Assembly: GCA_025331565.1 (NCBI GenBank)
Contig: JAFREQ010000012.1
Span: 8,794,501 to 8,858,500 of the forward strand
Origin: Holacanthus passer
Taxonomy: Eukaryota; Chordata; Actinopteri; Pomacanthidae
Direction of reading: 5' to 3'
DNA: 64,000 nucleotides
The notes under the pieces were generated by a model. That model searched no databases. It had not been told where the DNA came from and was given only the letters and a program-made list of their open reading frames with translations. Position numbers and translations under genes: made by a program. Shown piece by piece: positions 42,810 through 56,200 of the stretch. The stretch's first letter is position 1. Every line of letters starts with the position of its first letter.

Positions 42810-43195
42810 AATGTGTGGTACATGAATGATTTAAAATGGTTCCTGATAGGGAAGATGATTTGTGTGTTTGAATTGATTATGTTTTCAATTAAAGATGGTA
42901 TGGTCCAGTGGGAGGGGCCTAGCCTTTAAATAGAGGGGATCTACACTGCTTAGTCAGTCAGAGAAGGGCTGTGTGACTGTGTAGGCTTATTGTTGGTTCT
43001 GGCCAAACTTTGTAAGTATTTTTGCATTATTTTTGTTCCATTATTTGCCCTCATTTTCTGTCTTAAAAGGGCAATTAAAAAAAACTTTTTGCATCAAACC
43101 GACTCTGTCTTGCTACCTTTTCTAGCTTTTGGAGGTCAAATCTTTTTTTCAGTCAGCTTTTCGCCAGACTACCCTCATTCTAGGTCAGAATGTGA
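42810..43195 (+). mobile_element. possible solo LTR or decayed promoter segment
   Basis: In order: a TATA-like box in cctttaaatagagggg (about 42924-42939), a sequence typical of a transcription start about 25 bp later, a polyadenylation-like aattaaaaaaaa near 43073, then a primer-side-like stretch ending gtgaca near 43196. This arrangement resembles U3-R-U5 of a long terminal repeat. No target-site duplication or partner LTR is seen, so this could instead be an ordinary promoter. Confidence 0.35.
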
Positions 43196-44164
43196 CACCA
43201 TTGCTAGTAAAGTATGATATTGTCATGCCAGACAACTAAAACACTTGACAAATGTTAGGGAGGTGGCCATGGTTACAAGACACCCACATTAAAGTAGCTC
43301 CTGTAACTACAGGTACGGTACAGTAGCAAACACTGTCACAATACATCTTGCATTGGCCCTAATTATAAATGTAGGTTGTTTAAAGCTTTAAACACACAAA
43401 AAGAAAACATGCAATGCTTTATTCACTATAAATTTTATATAAGTTACATTATAGGTGTTTTTCATACCATAACTGCTCTTCATCTCTGAAGGCCTACACG
43501 GCTTCCCCTGCAGCCATTACTTTCTATACATTTAAGTGCTGCTTGGAAATCAACTTGCAGACACTTGAAACCTTTTTGTTAAGAAAGTTGTCTGTTTGAT
43601 CTTTGTGAGGACTTACAGGAGGTCATATCAGCTCTGGCCTTTACTCCCTCAGCTGATTACTGTGGTGGGAGAAGCCAGAAGAAGCCACAGAGGTCTTCAT
43701 AACAACTAATGACAAATTCAAATGCACAGCTCAATAGGAACTGTGTACTCATCAGGAGACCAAATCTAACTAACACAGACAGCTCTACATTTACTGCCAA
43801 TCTAAAACACAGATTGCTTGCTTGTCAATGCAGGATTGATGGACTGATTGATTAATTGATCGATCTGAAAAGTCTGCTGTAATAGTGTAATAATCATGTG
43901 CACGTCAGAGGCAGGTTGTGACTTTAGCTTATGCCAAAGTTAACAGTAAACTGTACTGCAAACACGGGCCACAGTATGTTATCAGAAAGTCAAACCTTGA
44001 AAACAAACAACAAAATGTAAATATTAAAAGACAAATTTTAATTTGATAGCTTCTAATAGTAGGCTGCTGCATACAAACAAGCCTACCTTATTCACCTTGT
44101 AGGGGACACGGAGTTTATGTCTGCGTATATTTCATGTTGTTTTGTTTTTTCACGGTTGTTCCAG

Positions 44165-44258
44165 GATTGACGAAGGTCAGGTGTCGGTGGCGAAATGGAC
44201 TTCTTGTCAGCATGGATTGTGTCTCCTTCAGCTCTACCCTTTCTCTGTCTCATCTGGG
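44165..44258 (+). CDS. nphs1: nphs1 first coding exon: 5'UTR end plus signal peptide
   Basis: The ATG at 44195 has a strong context (G at -3, G at +4) and opens a 21-codon frame ending in a phase 1 donor (TGG G|gtaaga, exon end 44258). The peptide MDFLSAWIVSPSALPFLCLI is short and hydrophobic, as expected for a secretory signal. Joined to the next exon it continues WGTQAQQAF, with a plausible cleavage site after TQA (residue 25). A pyrimidine-rich run ending in ttccag precedes 44165, so the 30 nt of 5'UTR here may begin at a splice acceptor rather than at a transcription start; this is inferred. Coding part is 44195-44258. Confidence 0.85.
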
Positions 44259-47200
44259 GTAAGAGAATCAAATGTCACCATGGAGCTATCATTACAGTAA
44301 CCGTGGCCTTTTCAAGTCCGATCCATGTTCAGGCCATTCAGCTGAGCAGTGGGAACCTTGACTTTATCGAAACCTTAAATAAATGAATCCAAACGGGTTT
44401 ACAATGACACATGGGCTGTAAATGTACTAACCTACTGCTCTCGTCCCTATGGCTTAATTTCATACAATGACACTGTTGTTTGTGATTCGAGGTCTTCTGC
44501 ACTATCATTGGGTTCAGTGTGGTATCGACAGTATATACGTTTCTACTTCTGCTTTTATTTTTCACCATCTAAGCAAATGTGATGAACTAAACTCATCATC
44601 ATTACCTTCAGTTCTTATTTCTTAGTCCAATAGGAAGCTGCATCTTTTCACTCACTTTTGCTGGGGGGACCTTTCTCCATAAACAGGACCTCAGGTAGAA
44701 AGGAACATTTTATTAACCGATTTATTCATGGTAACAGCGGAGCTCAGTCTTAGGGTATTAGTGTTTTATGCAAATAGCTTAATCCGAACACTGCCCAAAC
44801 TGTAGGATGGCAGATAGAGTAACTCCATGTGATTTCTCCAGCGGGGTTGTTGTTGTTTGGCCTGGTTTAGCTCAAGGTAAATCTTACCAGTGTGACCGGT
44901 ATGGTGCTGTGCACGTTATCCTTGGCAGTTTACACTGGCACACAGTTTCACAGTTTCACTGGCTATGCATTTTAACCTTTAGCATTGAGTAGTCTATACA
45001 GAAAATAAATGAGCAGTGTCACATCTGCTACTGGGCATTATGTGGACAGTATTTCCTCAATAGTCTCCATGGTGATTACCACAATGGCTTCCAGTTCATG
45101 GAACTCACTGAACGTAACCCTCAAAGTCATTTGACAATATAATGGACAACATGAAGTTAATCACATATACAGACAGGAGAGGAAAATTCAGCTTTGAACA
45201 AACAACGAACAAATCAACACCTTTTGATAATAATAGAATATGAGGTGCATGCTGTACCCAGAGGAGGTAAAAATAAATGTGGAGAGAATGGTTGAGAAGC
45301 ATGCATGTACAGTGTAATTGCAGACATTAAGTCTTGAATAAGGAATGGAAATCAGTATTTCACAGCAGACATTTTGACAGGTTATATAGCAGCTAAAACA
45401 AAGGTGTAATTAATAGCATTAATTAATGATGGATAGATTCTGATTAGGTGTTGCCGTTCCAGCACATCCAGGTAATGTGCTTGCTTACTGCCGTGACTTA
45501 CTAGGGCACTGAAATGGAATTGAGCAGTCATTAATGCTATTACTTACACATGTGCAACGACAAGTCAAAATGTTTATCAGTCGGTTTATTCAAATAGGCC
45601 TGTTTCCCCTCTACTTCAGAGTCATTAATATGTTTGTCTCAACATTAGGGCAAATGCTTGTAATGTGGAGGAGGACGCTCGCTTAGCTTTACAGGCCCAA
45701 AACATGGCCATTAATAATAATAATGTCTTGATGATAATGAGACATTAAATTCACCTTCAGTTCAGTCAGTTGGTTTAAAGACGCAGACGTCATCATTTGA
45801 CATCTTGACCGAGAGAGAAGAGAGTTGTGGAATGAGACCACGAGCAGGATAACTTGTCTTGGTGAGGTATTAACGTCTTGCTTTAGGTTTATGAGAAAAC
45901 CATTGAAATGCTTATCTGTGACACTCTGAGGTACCAGAAGCACAGTCAGTAAACTGACTCAGCAAACACCAGTTACACAGCAATATTGAAAGCTTGCTAA
46001 CATTAGTCACCATAAGTTAATAAGTGAGGCAAACCCCTTGAATGAATGCTCATGAATTCATTTTGTAAGATGAGGATTGTGTTATTTCCTCATTTAAAGT
46101 TACATACCCCCACTTTAGGCCATGAAAGCTGAGTCTTTTCTCTACATTTTGATGTGGTATTTCTACATCTCTGAATAATACAGTATAACTATTTCAGCAG
46201 CCACTTGAGTATTCATTTATGTAAACTGCATGCTAATGTGCTCCTGTGTTTGGTTGTTTGTATGCATCCTCTGTAATGGCCAATCTTGCCCTTCATATTT
46301 GACGTGAGGTGACTGGTTCAGCCTTGATCTGAGAGCTCTGCCTCTCACTCATGTTGTCAGATGCAACAGAGCATGCACTTCACAAACAACTTGGTCATTG
46401 CTTCAATGAAGGTCAAGATTCAAACAGTCAAGCGGAATCGGGCTGGCTTCTCTGTGGGGCATTGTTTAAACGAGATTCACGCTCGGATATTAGGCATTAA
46501 TTGGAGTATGCCGTTGCGTTTGGCTCGAACTTGAACTTAATTTATTCATAAACCTCTATGTATAATAATCATGTAATCCTAGCCCCGGTGTTAGAGGCTC
46601 ACGGGTGGTCTGCGTTAAGGTTACCTTCCTGACTCATGTGCACTGCACCACAGAATGTCACCTGAGAGCCAGGTTGAAGGATGGCCAACCCCACCTATGA
46701 CAAACAAGGGGGATTAAAGTGATAATCATTACTCTTCCCAGGAGGAATTAGCTGGTGGGACATCGACATTGAAGAAAAACTGCGGGTGAACGAGGTCTCT
46801 GATACCCCATGCTTTTTTCCTCCTCCCAATACCCTATCTGCATGGCCGAGGGGGGATTTAATTCGCAGTAATTACTTTATTGACTCATTTTCAGGGCCGT
46901 ATCACTGCAGTTTCCCATCAATAAAACATATGCCAGGATGAATAATGTGGCCAGACACAACGGGGTGCCTTCTCAGACAAAAGACCACAAGACAGCATCC
47001 CTGTGGTGTATGTTTATGTCAAGCTCCCTGCACTTCTTTTATTTCCTCCATAGTACTCCTCAGACATACTCAGCCCTTGTTCTTCTGCACCTCTTTACAT
47101 TAAATCACGTCACATCCCCTCCCTGCTCCACCATACCATCCAGCTCTTTCCTCTTTTTCCTTTTATGTCTCCAGGCACGCAGGCCCAGCAGGCCTTCAGG

Positions 47201-50200
47201 ACTGAGCCCAGGAACCTTACTGCGCGGCTGGGAGCCACAGCTGTGTTGAGGTGTGAGGTGCTGCGGGCCTCGGGGACTGTGCAGTGGGTGAAAGATGGCC
47301 TCCTCCTGGGACCTCAGAGAAGCCTGCCAGGCTTTCCACGCTACAGCATGATTGGAAACCCCAAGAGAGGTAAACAGGGATACTCACGGAATAAGGTCTA
47401 TGGCCTATTGGGCTTTGATGGACCCATCTAAGCTAAATAAATGAACTTGCCGGATAAAAGCATCGCTAAAAAGACACTAGAATTTGTCATCGTGAATTGC
47501 CTTTGGTTGAATGAGGCTCGCAGTTTATGAGTTTAACAAAGAATGAAAAAGTGTCATGGAACTGATCAGCTCAGAGGATCCACTTGAGTGGAATAAGATA
47601 AAATTACGCAGGTCAAGGTAAAACTGAGCTGCTGTGTAGACTAGAACAAGATGTCAGATGTGGAAACGGTAAGTGAAAGTATGTATCAAAGAAAGTAACA
47701 CAATAACAGGCTGTCAGTATTAGATTTATCCCGCATACTTCTTCATTTCTTCTGATATACAGGTCATATGGTTTTAATTATGGAGTGCTGCTGTCAGCTC
47801 AGCAAGCATCCGACAGTACAGCTTCATATTGGCTACTCTAAAAGTAAATGAGATGATGTTGTTGCTATGGCTTCAAAGTGCTGTAATAAAGCAACACAGA
47901 CATTACGGCAACCTTATGGCACACTAGCTTTCTATACAGCGAGCAGCTGGGACTGAGGAGGTGATGTGATTGTCAGCAGCCTCTCGCACACACCCCTTCA
48001 CTGTCACTCACATGTAAAGACAAAAAAAAAAAAATGAAACTAAAGCAACAGAGTGTCAGCAAATCAGTGAAATGTGGCAGGGAATAAAGTGTGTTGCAGA
48101 ATCTGCACCACAGTCTATAAAAAGTAATAGCCAATTAGAAGGCAATCCCTAGTAAGAGAAGAGCATCTGTTCCTGATCAGCCCGCAACGAGACAAGCCGC
48201 ACTTCACTGTTGCACAGTGTAGCAGACCGCCAGCGACGTATTAGCACTGAGAGATGCATAGATACCCATTCACATGTTATCCATGCTTATCAATGTTTAC
48301 AAAATGACATATGAAACACTAAAGTGTTGTAATGCAACAAATTGCATTAAGCATTGCAGCAGGTATAGGGTTAGAAAAAACAATCTTTTTATATCAACAA
48401 CATAAAGATGTGTTCACATGGACATGAGGAAAACAAACACACACAAGCTGTCAAACACTCCAACACACACTCATGAATAAAATACCCATCAGCGCAGGTA
48501 CACTTTACCAAGAAAAGAAAGTGTGGACCGCAGACTGATGTATGCAATCACTTTACACTGCGCAGAAAGAGCAAAATCATTTATGATGACACTTGACGGC
48601 ACTTGATACTCCACCAGTTTTCACTGATTGTCACCATCAGTGATGTTTATTGACGCTTAAAAAAGCCTAAAATCACACACTCATGCTCAAAGGAGAAAAC
48701 CAGTGTTGATTTCAACATACACTTATGGTAGATGTAGCACCCTCAGTTTCTCCAGCTGAAGCGATAATTGTAAACGTGTAGTGACATGAGCTTAGATCTA
48801 TGATTTCATGCATTTCTGCGCAACAATGTGCGCTGTAAAGACAAACACACAGAAGAGCAGATAAAACAGCTTGTTCAAGGCACCCAAGCATTAAGTGAAA
48901 ATTTATTTTCAATGATTGATCCACAAGGTGCAATTTAATTGTAGCACATGGCATGCAGCCAGTCAATCAGGCAAAATTCAATTATGAATGAACACTCATG
49001 TTCACAGGACATCACATATACTGCAAGTGTTGCATATTTTAATAGCTAATATCAACTAACTGATATAAAACATTTATAAATTTGTAAACCGTAGTCACAC
49101 ATGAATATTAATTTAACCACTTGCTGGGATTTATTGTGTGTGGCATGTTGGCAACACTTGTAGGCGCTGGAAAATATTATTTACCCTTAAGTCTGTAAAC
49201 AGAGCCAGACAGAGATGTGATAAAGACCCTTCAGCTGGTTCGCTCCTGTCACACTGTGTGGATGCTTTTACTTCAGTTTTAGAAATAATGAAGCCTTTGT
49301 TGTACATATTGAATCAGTTTGTATTGTAAATGATGATATAAAACTGTCCTGAAAGGGTGAATGGCCCTGTAAACTGTCTAAAGCTGATAATATATTCTGT
49401 AACATACTGCCTGATTTTCAAAGCACAAAAAAAGTGAGAGGAACTGTATTGATTATATTCTGCTGACTGAATGCTGCAAGAAGGTTGTCTGACTCAAGAT
49501 CAACAATTGACACTAGTTGTTTTTTTTCTTCCCTTTCCCTTTCCATTGAAACTGACCTTTCCCGTTCACATAACAATGTGTTTCCAGTTTTAGGATCAGC
49601 ACAAAAATGCAAATTTGCAGAGGGGGAAGTAAATTATAATATGCACTGCAGGCATAATGGCTGTGGTAGATATACTGTATCCTAAAAATTTGAAGGCCCG
49701 TGCTGAAATAAATACAGAGTAATGGACAAATGAGCAAATCCTGTTGCAGCCATCCGCCACCTCCCCTACCATAAATACACACTCTCTGCAACTTGATTGC
49801 ACTATTTGTGAGTAATTTCAGGAAAGAGGAATATGATTAATAACTTCAATGTTTCTCTCTCCCTGCACTCAATGATAACTTAGATGTGAAAATTGCTTCT
49901 GGTTGGTTAATTATCTTGCCAGCTTACTTGACACATGCATTTTTAGGCCTGGGTGGTTGTCAGACCAAGATACTATTTTGCACATGTTAGTAGGCTGTGA
50001 GCCAGAGAATCAGGAGCTGGAAAACCAACACTGAACATCATCTAATCCCCACAGGTTATGGCAATGCATCAAACAAATCAAGCCCTGTTGGCATGGCAGA
50101 CTATCAGAAGAGAGACACAGAGAGGAGGACTCTGCCTGGCATCAATTAATAGACAGTTTATTCAGTCGGCATCGTGAATCTGGGATTTGATTTCATTTAC

Positions 50201-53200
50201 CATACTGGAAATTCATTCTGAAACAAAATGCCTCTGCTATGAGTATAGACAACCACTTGCATGTCAATGAAAATGCCTGCAGCGGGAGGTTCTCAGCGAG
50301 TGAGATGTTTCCATTTTACAGAAATGCCAAAATAGTCTATTTATAATCAAATCAAAGAACCAAACGTCAGCAGTAGAGTATATTACTGTATTGAATTGAA
50401 ATGCCAGACTGTCGTTGTACAAATTGCTTTTTTTGTTAATTTTTCCATTTCCCAAGTTGAAAATTGCCAATAATTCAGACACTTTGAAATCAACACAGAA
50501 GAAATAGAGCCCGCAGGAGGTACTTATCGATATACATGCCACAACTCTGAACAGCCAGCGTTATATTCAGTGGGGTGTGAACGAGAAAACTAAACCAAAC
50601 CCTCCTCTTTGTAATTATTTACACATATTTAGTGAGCACGTCCTTACTATGACATAATGTGTCATAAACATAATTAATCTCTCCCTCTCCATTCCAGGGC
50701 AGTACCATCTTCAGATTGAAAAGGCCCAACTGGAAGATGACGCCCTCTACGAATGTCAAGCGGGCCAGTCTGAGAGCAGTCCAGCCATCATTTCCCGAAC
50801 GGCCCGGATCAACATGCTAGGTGAGCAAAAAAGCACAGAGTGTGTGAACAGAGGGGATGTTTGGGCCGTGTAAGAAAACATTATGGGTAGTAAGGCACAG
50901 TGAGCATCCTCAATACTCCAGTAACATACACAACCTCTTGACCAGTAATCAGCATATAAAGAGCTGATAAATATTCATTTCTATTGATGAAGAGCTTTAA
51001 TTTGCTTAACATAAGGCAGTTGCATTTGAAGTAGTGCACACTTGAATTTAACGACTGCATTTAGCGACTCCGGTACGGTGGAGCTCAGTGGTTTCCTTCA
51101 AGTGCTAATCACATTTGAAGCATGTATGAACCATGAAGAAAGTCGCGATTTCTCCAACTTTTCAGACGCTATTTATTCCTTTAACAAGCACTGTGCCGTC
51201 CATACATGTTCCAGTAGGTCTGTGGCTTTAACCAGCAGCTGCACAATATAAAGTATCAGTCGAGCCTGGATTCCCTGGCAGCCTCGGGGCGATCCATGTC
51301 TCTCCCTTGCACAGGAATAAATTATAACAGGAGTGATTGAAAAGTTCCTACTCAGACATGGCTGGAATAGATGTAATTGTGCGACTACATTAGACCACCT
51401 GTTGTCACTCTATAACAACTGGTATCTCTCTCTCCCTTTCCGTCCTGCTTGTGGGAGCGAGCCCATATGTGGCGAGGAAAGGACTCTAAAAGAACCTTTC
51501 TTCTCCAGGCGCAGTTCATTTACTTACATCCCCCTCCCCATTCTCTCCATTGCACAATTTCTCCCTCTCTCCCTCGCTTTCAGGCTTTCTCCTCGGTGAC
51601 CATGGAGAGGGGTTTTTTCGGTGGGGTGGGGCCGTGGGGTGGTGTTGCTGGGGCAGTTCTAGTGGCCTCACTCTCACTCTCCTCTGGGAAGAAAGCAGGT
51701 TTTTCTGACATCAATAGGGTCGGTGGGAGGGATGGCGGGTGGTGTGGGATAGGAAGAGGCATAGACCGCAGACGTCTCTTTTGAATGGCTTTGTTCTGGT
51801 CTACGCTGCGGCGGTCTCATGTCCTAGCCGCAGCAGGCTCGACTCCCACATTTATTACCTCTGAGGAGGCTGTTGCATGTGCGCCCACATACACAAAGTC
51901 AACACAATTGCTCTCGGCTTTGTCGAAAAGGTCAAAATATGTGGGAATTGTGTTCGTGTTGCATCAGGGATTGCTGGTAGCTGCATTTGCCATGACTGAA
52001 ACCTACTGCTGCCCTGTGATCCTGACGTCCACGGATCTGAATCCTCTCTGCTCGTCTCAGCTGGTGTTTTTGTTCGGTGTCTCGGGAATGCTCTCCAGCT
52101 GTTGGCCGTTTAAGATGGACATTTGCAGCTGTACGAATGCAAAGGGCAAAGAGGGAAGCGACTGACTTGAAAAGCACTCTGCAGCCCTGGTCCTAAAGGG
52201 TCATTTGTTCCAGCCCACCAACTCAACTGACTCAAAATACGTGACTAATCCGGGGCTTTATAATGAGCTGATGAATTCAATCTCCTGTTAGTGCTGAACT
52301 GGGACTAGAAACTGTGCATCCTTTTGAAGAGCACTGTCTCTGATGAGTTCCCCACAGACTTCTCCATCACTGAACTACAGCTCCCAAGGCCCCACACCCC
52401 TGGCCAGTCAACCATGGCCATATCCCATCAAGCCCTGCATCAAATGAAAACACTATAAACTCTTTATGAGGAGATACAGTGGGGGAGAGGGGAGGAATGC
52501 AAAAACAAAACAGAGATTGCTGGTCAAATAATTGGATTCTTGGGTCAGAGGGAGTGCTATCATGACTGGCTAATTCAAGATGGATCACCACAGGCAGTGA
52601 ATAGCGGGGATGGAGGCAAAAATGTCAATAAGCCCCATCCATGGGCTTACAAAGAGGTGTTTTCAAGACATTTCCATTGGTGCAACATAACTCCTGTGTG
52701 TTTTTGCCTTCCTGCGGAGCTTAGATAGGGGATTACTGCAATAGGCAGATCAAGTGGCAGTGAGTAATCCATGACAATAACAACCTCTACCCCCTCAACT
52801 GAAACCCCCCCCCTTTTGCTAAAACTTACCCCGCACTGTGCCCGTCACATACCTGACACATCCTGTGTCTCGGTTTATACCATTAGCCTTAGCATTTAAT
52901 CCTATTAATGAACAACTCTCTCCCTCACCACGTTGCATGCCTGTACAGATGCCTCCTGCAAATGTTCAAAACAGTTATTTGATGTGTTCTGGTTTTAGAC
53001 TGTGTTACTCATTCAGTTGCCATAGTTGGGTCTTACAGAAATACACGTGTGTGTGTGTGTGCATGCAGGAATGAGTGTGCTCATGTGTGTAAGCTTATTA
53101 TCAGTGTTGGTTGGAGGTTAGAGGACATTTTAGGAACCAGGGCTATGGTGAGGTTTTTGCGGTAGCTAATGAGTTTAGCACTTGAAGAGTATATAATGAG

Positions 53201-56200
53201 CCTTCATTTTATGATTCCCTGTTATGAATAATGGAACAACTTATAAATGGGGGCACAAGCAACGTAGAACATGGTGACTTTATTCATCTTCGTTCACGAA
53301 AAGTTCTGACAGTTGCCCAAGATATAACCCCATCAGAGGACGGTGTGTTATACTCTGGTGTGCATATCAGTGCCAGACTGATGTTACAGTGTCAGGGTCT
53401 TTACAATTAACAAATGAGGCTCTGCTACATAGTAAAATGAAACACTAAAGGGGAAGTGGAGATGTTCTGTGTCTCCGCTTTGCTTTTCCCTTTTTTTTTT
53501 TTCTATCAATCAGGTGCATTTATCATTGAGTCGTTTCAGGCATGTGTCTGTGCAAAATATTTTCTGTTAATGGTCATGAATGCGGACAAAATGGGAATTT
53601 GACAAAAGGTAAGAGAGCAGTAGCAGTGGGTCAAGAAAGAGTGATGTGTCAGTGGGTGTGGGTGTGGGGGGGGGAGGAGGTGGGGGTGATCCACTTCTCC
53701 GTCAGAACAGAGGAGACGCAGACGTGAAGGCGGAGACAGAGAGGAAGGGAAAGCTACAAAAAAAAAAAAGAGCACTGTTTCAGAGGCTTTCATTGCCAGA
53801 AATCGCACACCTGAGACCTACAATGTGTGAATCTGTGTGTGTGTGAATGTGTGTGTTTTGATGCACATGAGTTTAAAAATACACCCTTGTGCACGTACAT
53901 GCGCGTGGATGCGTGCTTTTAGCCAATCTTTGTCTTTCAGTGATAAAACCGATGAGTTGTGTCTGTCTGGTGTTGAGAAGTCTGATCTTCTGCTCTCCAT
54001 TATTTCCTTAATTCGGCATAATAAGCTTTTTAGAGACTGTTTTATCCTCTGGGCCCTCTCCAGTATTTTCCTCAGAATCAGCTCAGTATCACATGTTATT
54101 GTGCACACGCTGGCGCCTGTTTTCAGAGAGAAGTGAAATGAATGTGGCTCGCCTGCACATTCACTCGCCTGTGTCAGTGTGTTTGTGCGTGCAAATCTGC
54201 ATGCACTGTAGACTTGAGTTTATCTTTGGGTGTTAGTGTGCAAACGAGAAAAGGGAGCGTGTGCGTCTGTATGTGAATGAGAGAGAGAGAGAGAGATAGG
54301 TGGAAAGAGCTGCTTATGCATATTGATGTGTGTCTGCTAATCTGCGTCTTATCTGCCTTATCCATCCATCCGTCTGTATTTGTCTAATGAATCGAATTTT
54401 GCGGCTCACTGTTTCTCGTCTGAACGGCAGCAGCAAGTCTTTGCATGTCTGTCTATTTTTGTGTTCTTATATGTACCTTAATAAGAGAGATAGGGCTAGA
54501 AAGCAGAGGGAAAGAGAGAGAGAGATAGGGAGACAACATTTTAAAAAAGCCGACAGGCAAGTAGACAAAGACGAGGCACAAAGAGTTAATTAAGAGAGCA
54601 GCTTGTTTGCTGTCTGTTCTTTGCTCTGAGTGCACGTCTAGTAAATTGAAAAGAATGTGTGTTTTGTTGTTGTCCACATGTACTATCACATTTGTATAAA
54701 TGTGTGTGTGTGTGTGTGCGTGCGCGTGTAAGTTCATCCTGCCTGGGCTGATTAGGTCACATGGTTTGCAGATGTGATGGATGGCACGTTGTAATTCCCA
54801 GTCCAAGCTGGAACACACCTTCCCCTGCACTTCTGCAGTTTAACTGCAGTGGTCAAGAAGGACGGGGTGGAGGGAAAGGGGGGCGGGGAGGATGAGGAGG
54901 GGGGGTGCAGGGGGGGCTGCTACAGAGGGATGATGGAGTCAATGAGAGATAAGAGGAACGAGCCAGCATGAGCGAGCGAGGAAAAAATTAGATACCTGCC
55001 TGCCTCATTTGCGAACATATCATTATTCTTATTTTAGGATTTGTTAGGCTGCCAGCCACTCCTCGAGCACAACAAGTGGTGCGCCTATGTGAATCGTGCG
55101 GGCCCGAGTAGATTGAGAGTGCAGGGGCTGTCAATAGATGCATGGCCCAGTCATCTTCTCAGGGAAGAGGGGGGAAAAACAAACAAATGCATCTCATTAT
55201 TGCAGCGTGCGCCTCTGCAGTGCTCTGGGTAACCCATCACAGTCCACACAGATTCAATTGCTTCTTTTAAATCAGTTTGAAGCTGCAGCCACATCTCATC
55301 TGTCTCAATAGCAGCACTGGAGCCAATGGGCGACTCTACACACAGCAACAGCTCCTCCTAGTGGCCAGGGGTTGATTGTAATGTGCCAAAGAGATGGAGA
55401 GGAGCTGAATGGCTGGCTGATTTGGTTGCTTGTGGTCCAGCTGTTTTTGGGTTTTTTTGCCCACACAGTAGCAGTGGATTTATCCCACAATTCAGCAGCA
55501 GCTACATTCCTGCCCTGGCTCTTGTCTGCTGTCTGTCTTACACTCACTTTTCATTCCCACCATATCTCTTTACTTGTCTGCCCAAGTCTTTTATGTCATG
55601 TATCCATCCTGTTCTTTCCAACTCCCCATTCTCTCTCTGAACTCAGGCAGAATTTGCACTTGATCTTTGATGAAAGAAAAACAACCTTAACGGTAACCTT
55701 CTAATTCTATGGGCTCACCCACTCGCTAAAGGCTGGCACAATAAACCATCAGGTTTCTGTAGTTTGAGCATGATTGAACTGATAGTCTTGGTAAAGAGTG
55801 GCTCATAGATCTGCAAAAATCTCTTTGATGATTAGTTGGTGACAGACTTTTCAATTTGCTGCCAAACAATTTTCGGTCCCTTGTGTTAAAAGCTATGTTT
55901 TTTTTTCCCCTGGAATTCCTATTTATGGTCAGATAAAAGGATTGTGGAGTAGAACAGTGGAGAAGTGAAGACTGCTTTGATCAGTCCAGAAAGCACATAT
56001 TTAGCTAGGGGGTGATCTGAGAAGTGTTTGGTGTTTGCTATGATAGATTAGTGCTGGATCTGTTTCATCACTATTTCATCTTTGTATTCTCTTCTTGTCC
56101 ACAATTTGTATTCTAACTCAACAGAACATCAAACCTCGCTGTAGTAAATCACTCAGAAAGCTGACAGCGTGACATGCCAGTCACTCCCAAATGTTACGAG

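Larger units (their letters stand above)
39855..44164 (+). other. nphs1 upstream region or candidate 5' intron
   Basis: If the exon ending at 39854 is real, this is a 4.3-kb 5'UTR intron; otherwise it is proximal upstream DNA of nphs1. It has a 21-base poly-T near 39917, a deleted DNA transposon (42170-42366) and an LTR-like segment (42810-43195). No coding exon is recognised. Confidence 0.4.

Noticed and set aside
47165..47431. Frame with ATG at 47165 running through exon 2 as a stand-alone 88-residue gene
   Set aside because: The ATG lies in the pyrimidine tract before the acceptor, and the frame after 47369 is intronic. The segment is an internal nephrin exon.
51592..52165. MERGFFGG-type frame (51601) and 126-codon frame (51785) in nphs1 intron 3, possible alternative first exon
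   Set aside because: There is a start in good context and a hydrophobic run, but no donor that joins in frame to exon 4, and no recognisable similarity.
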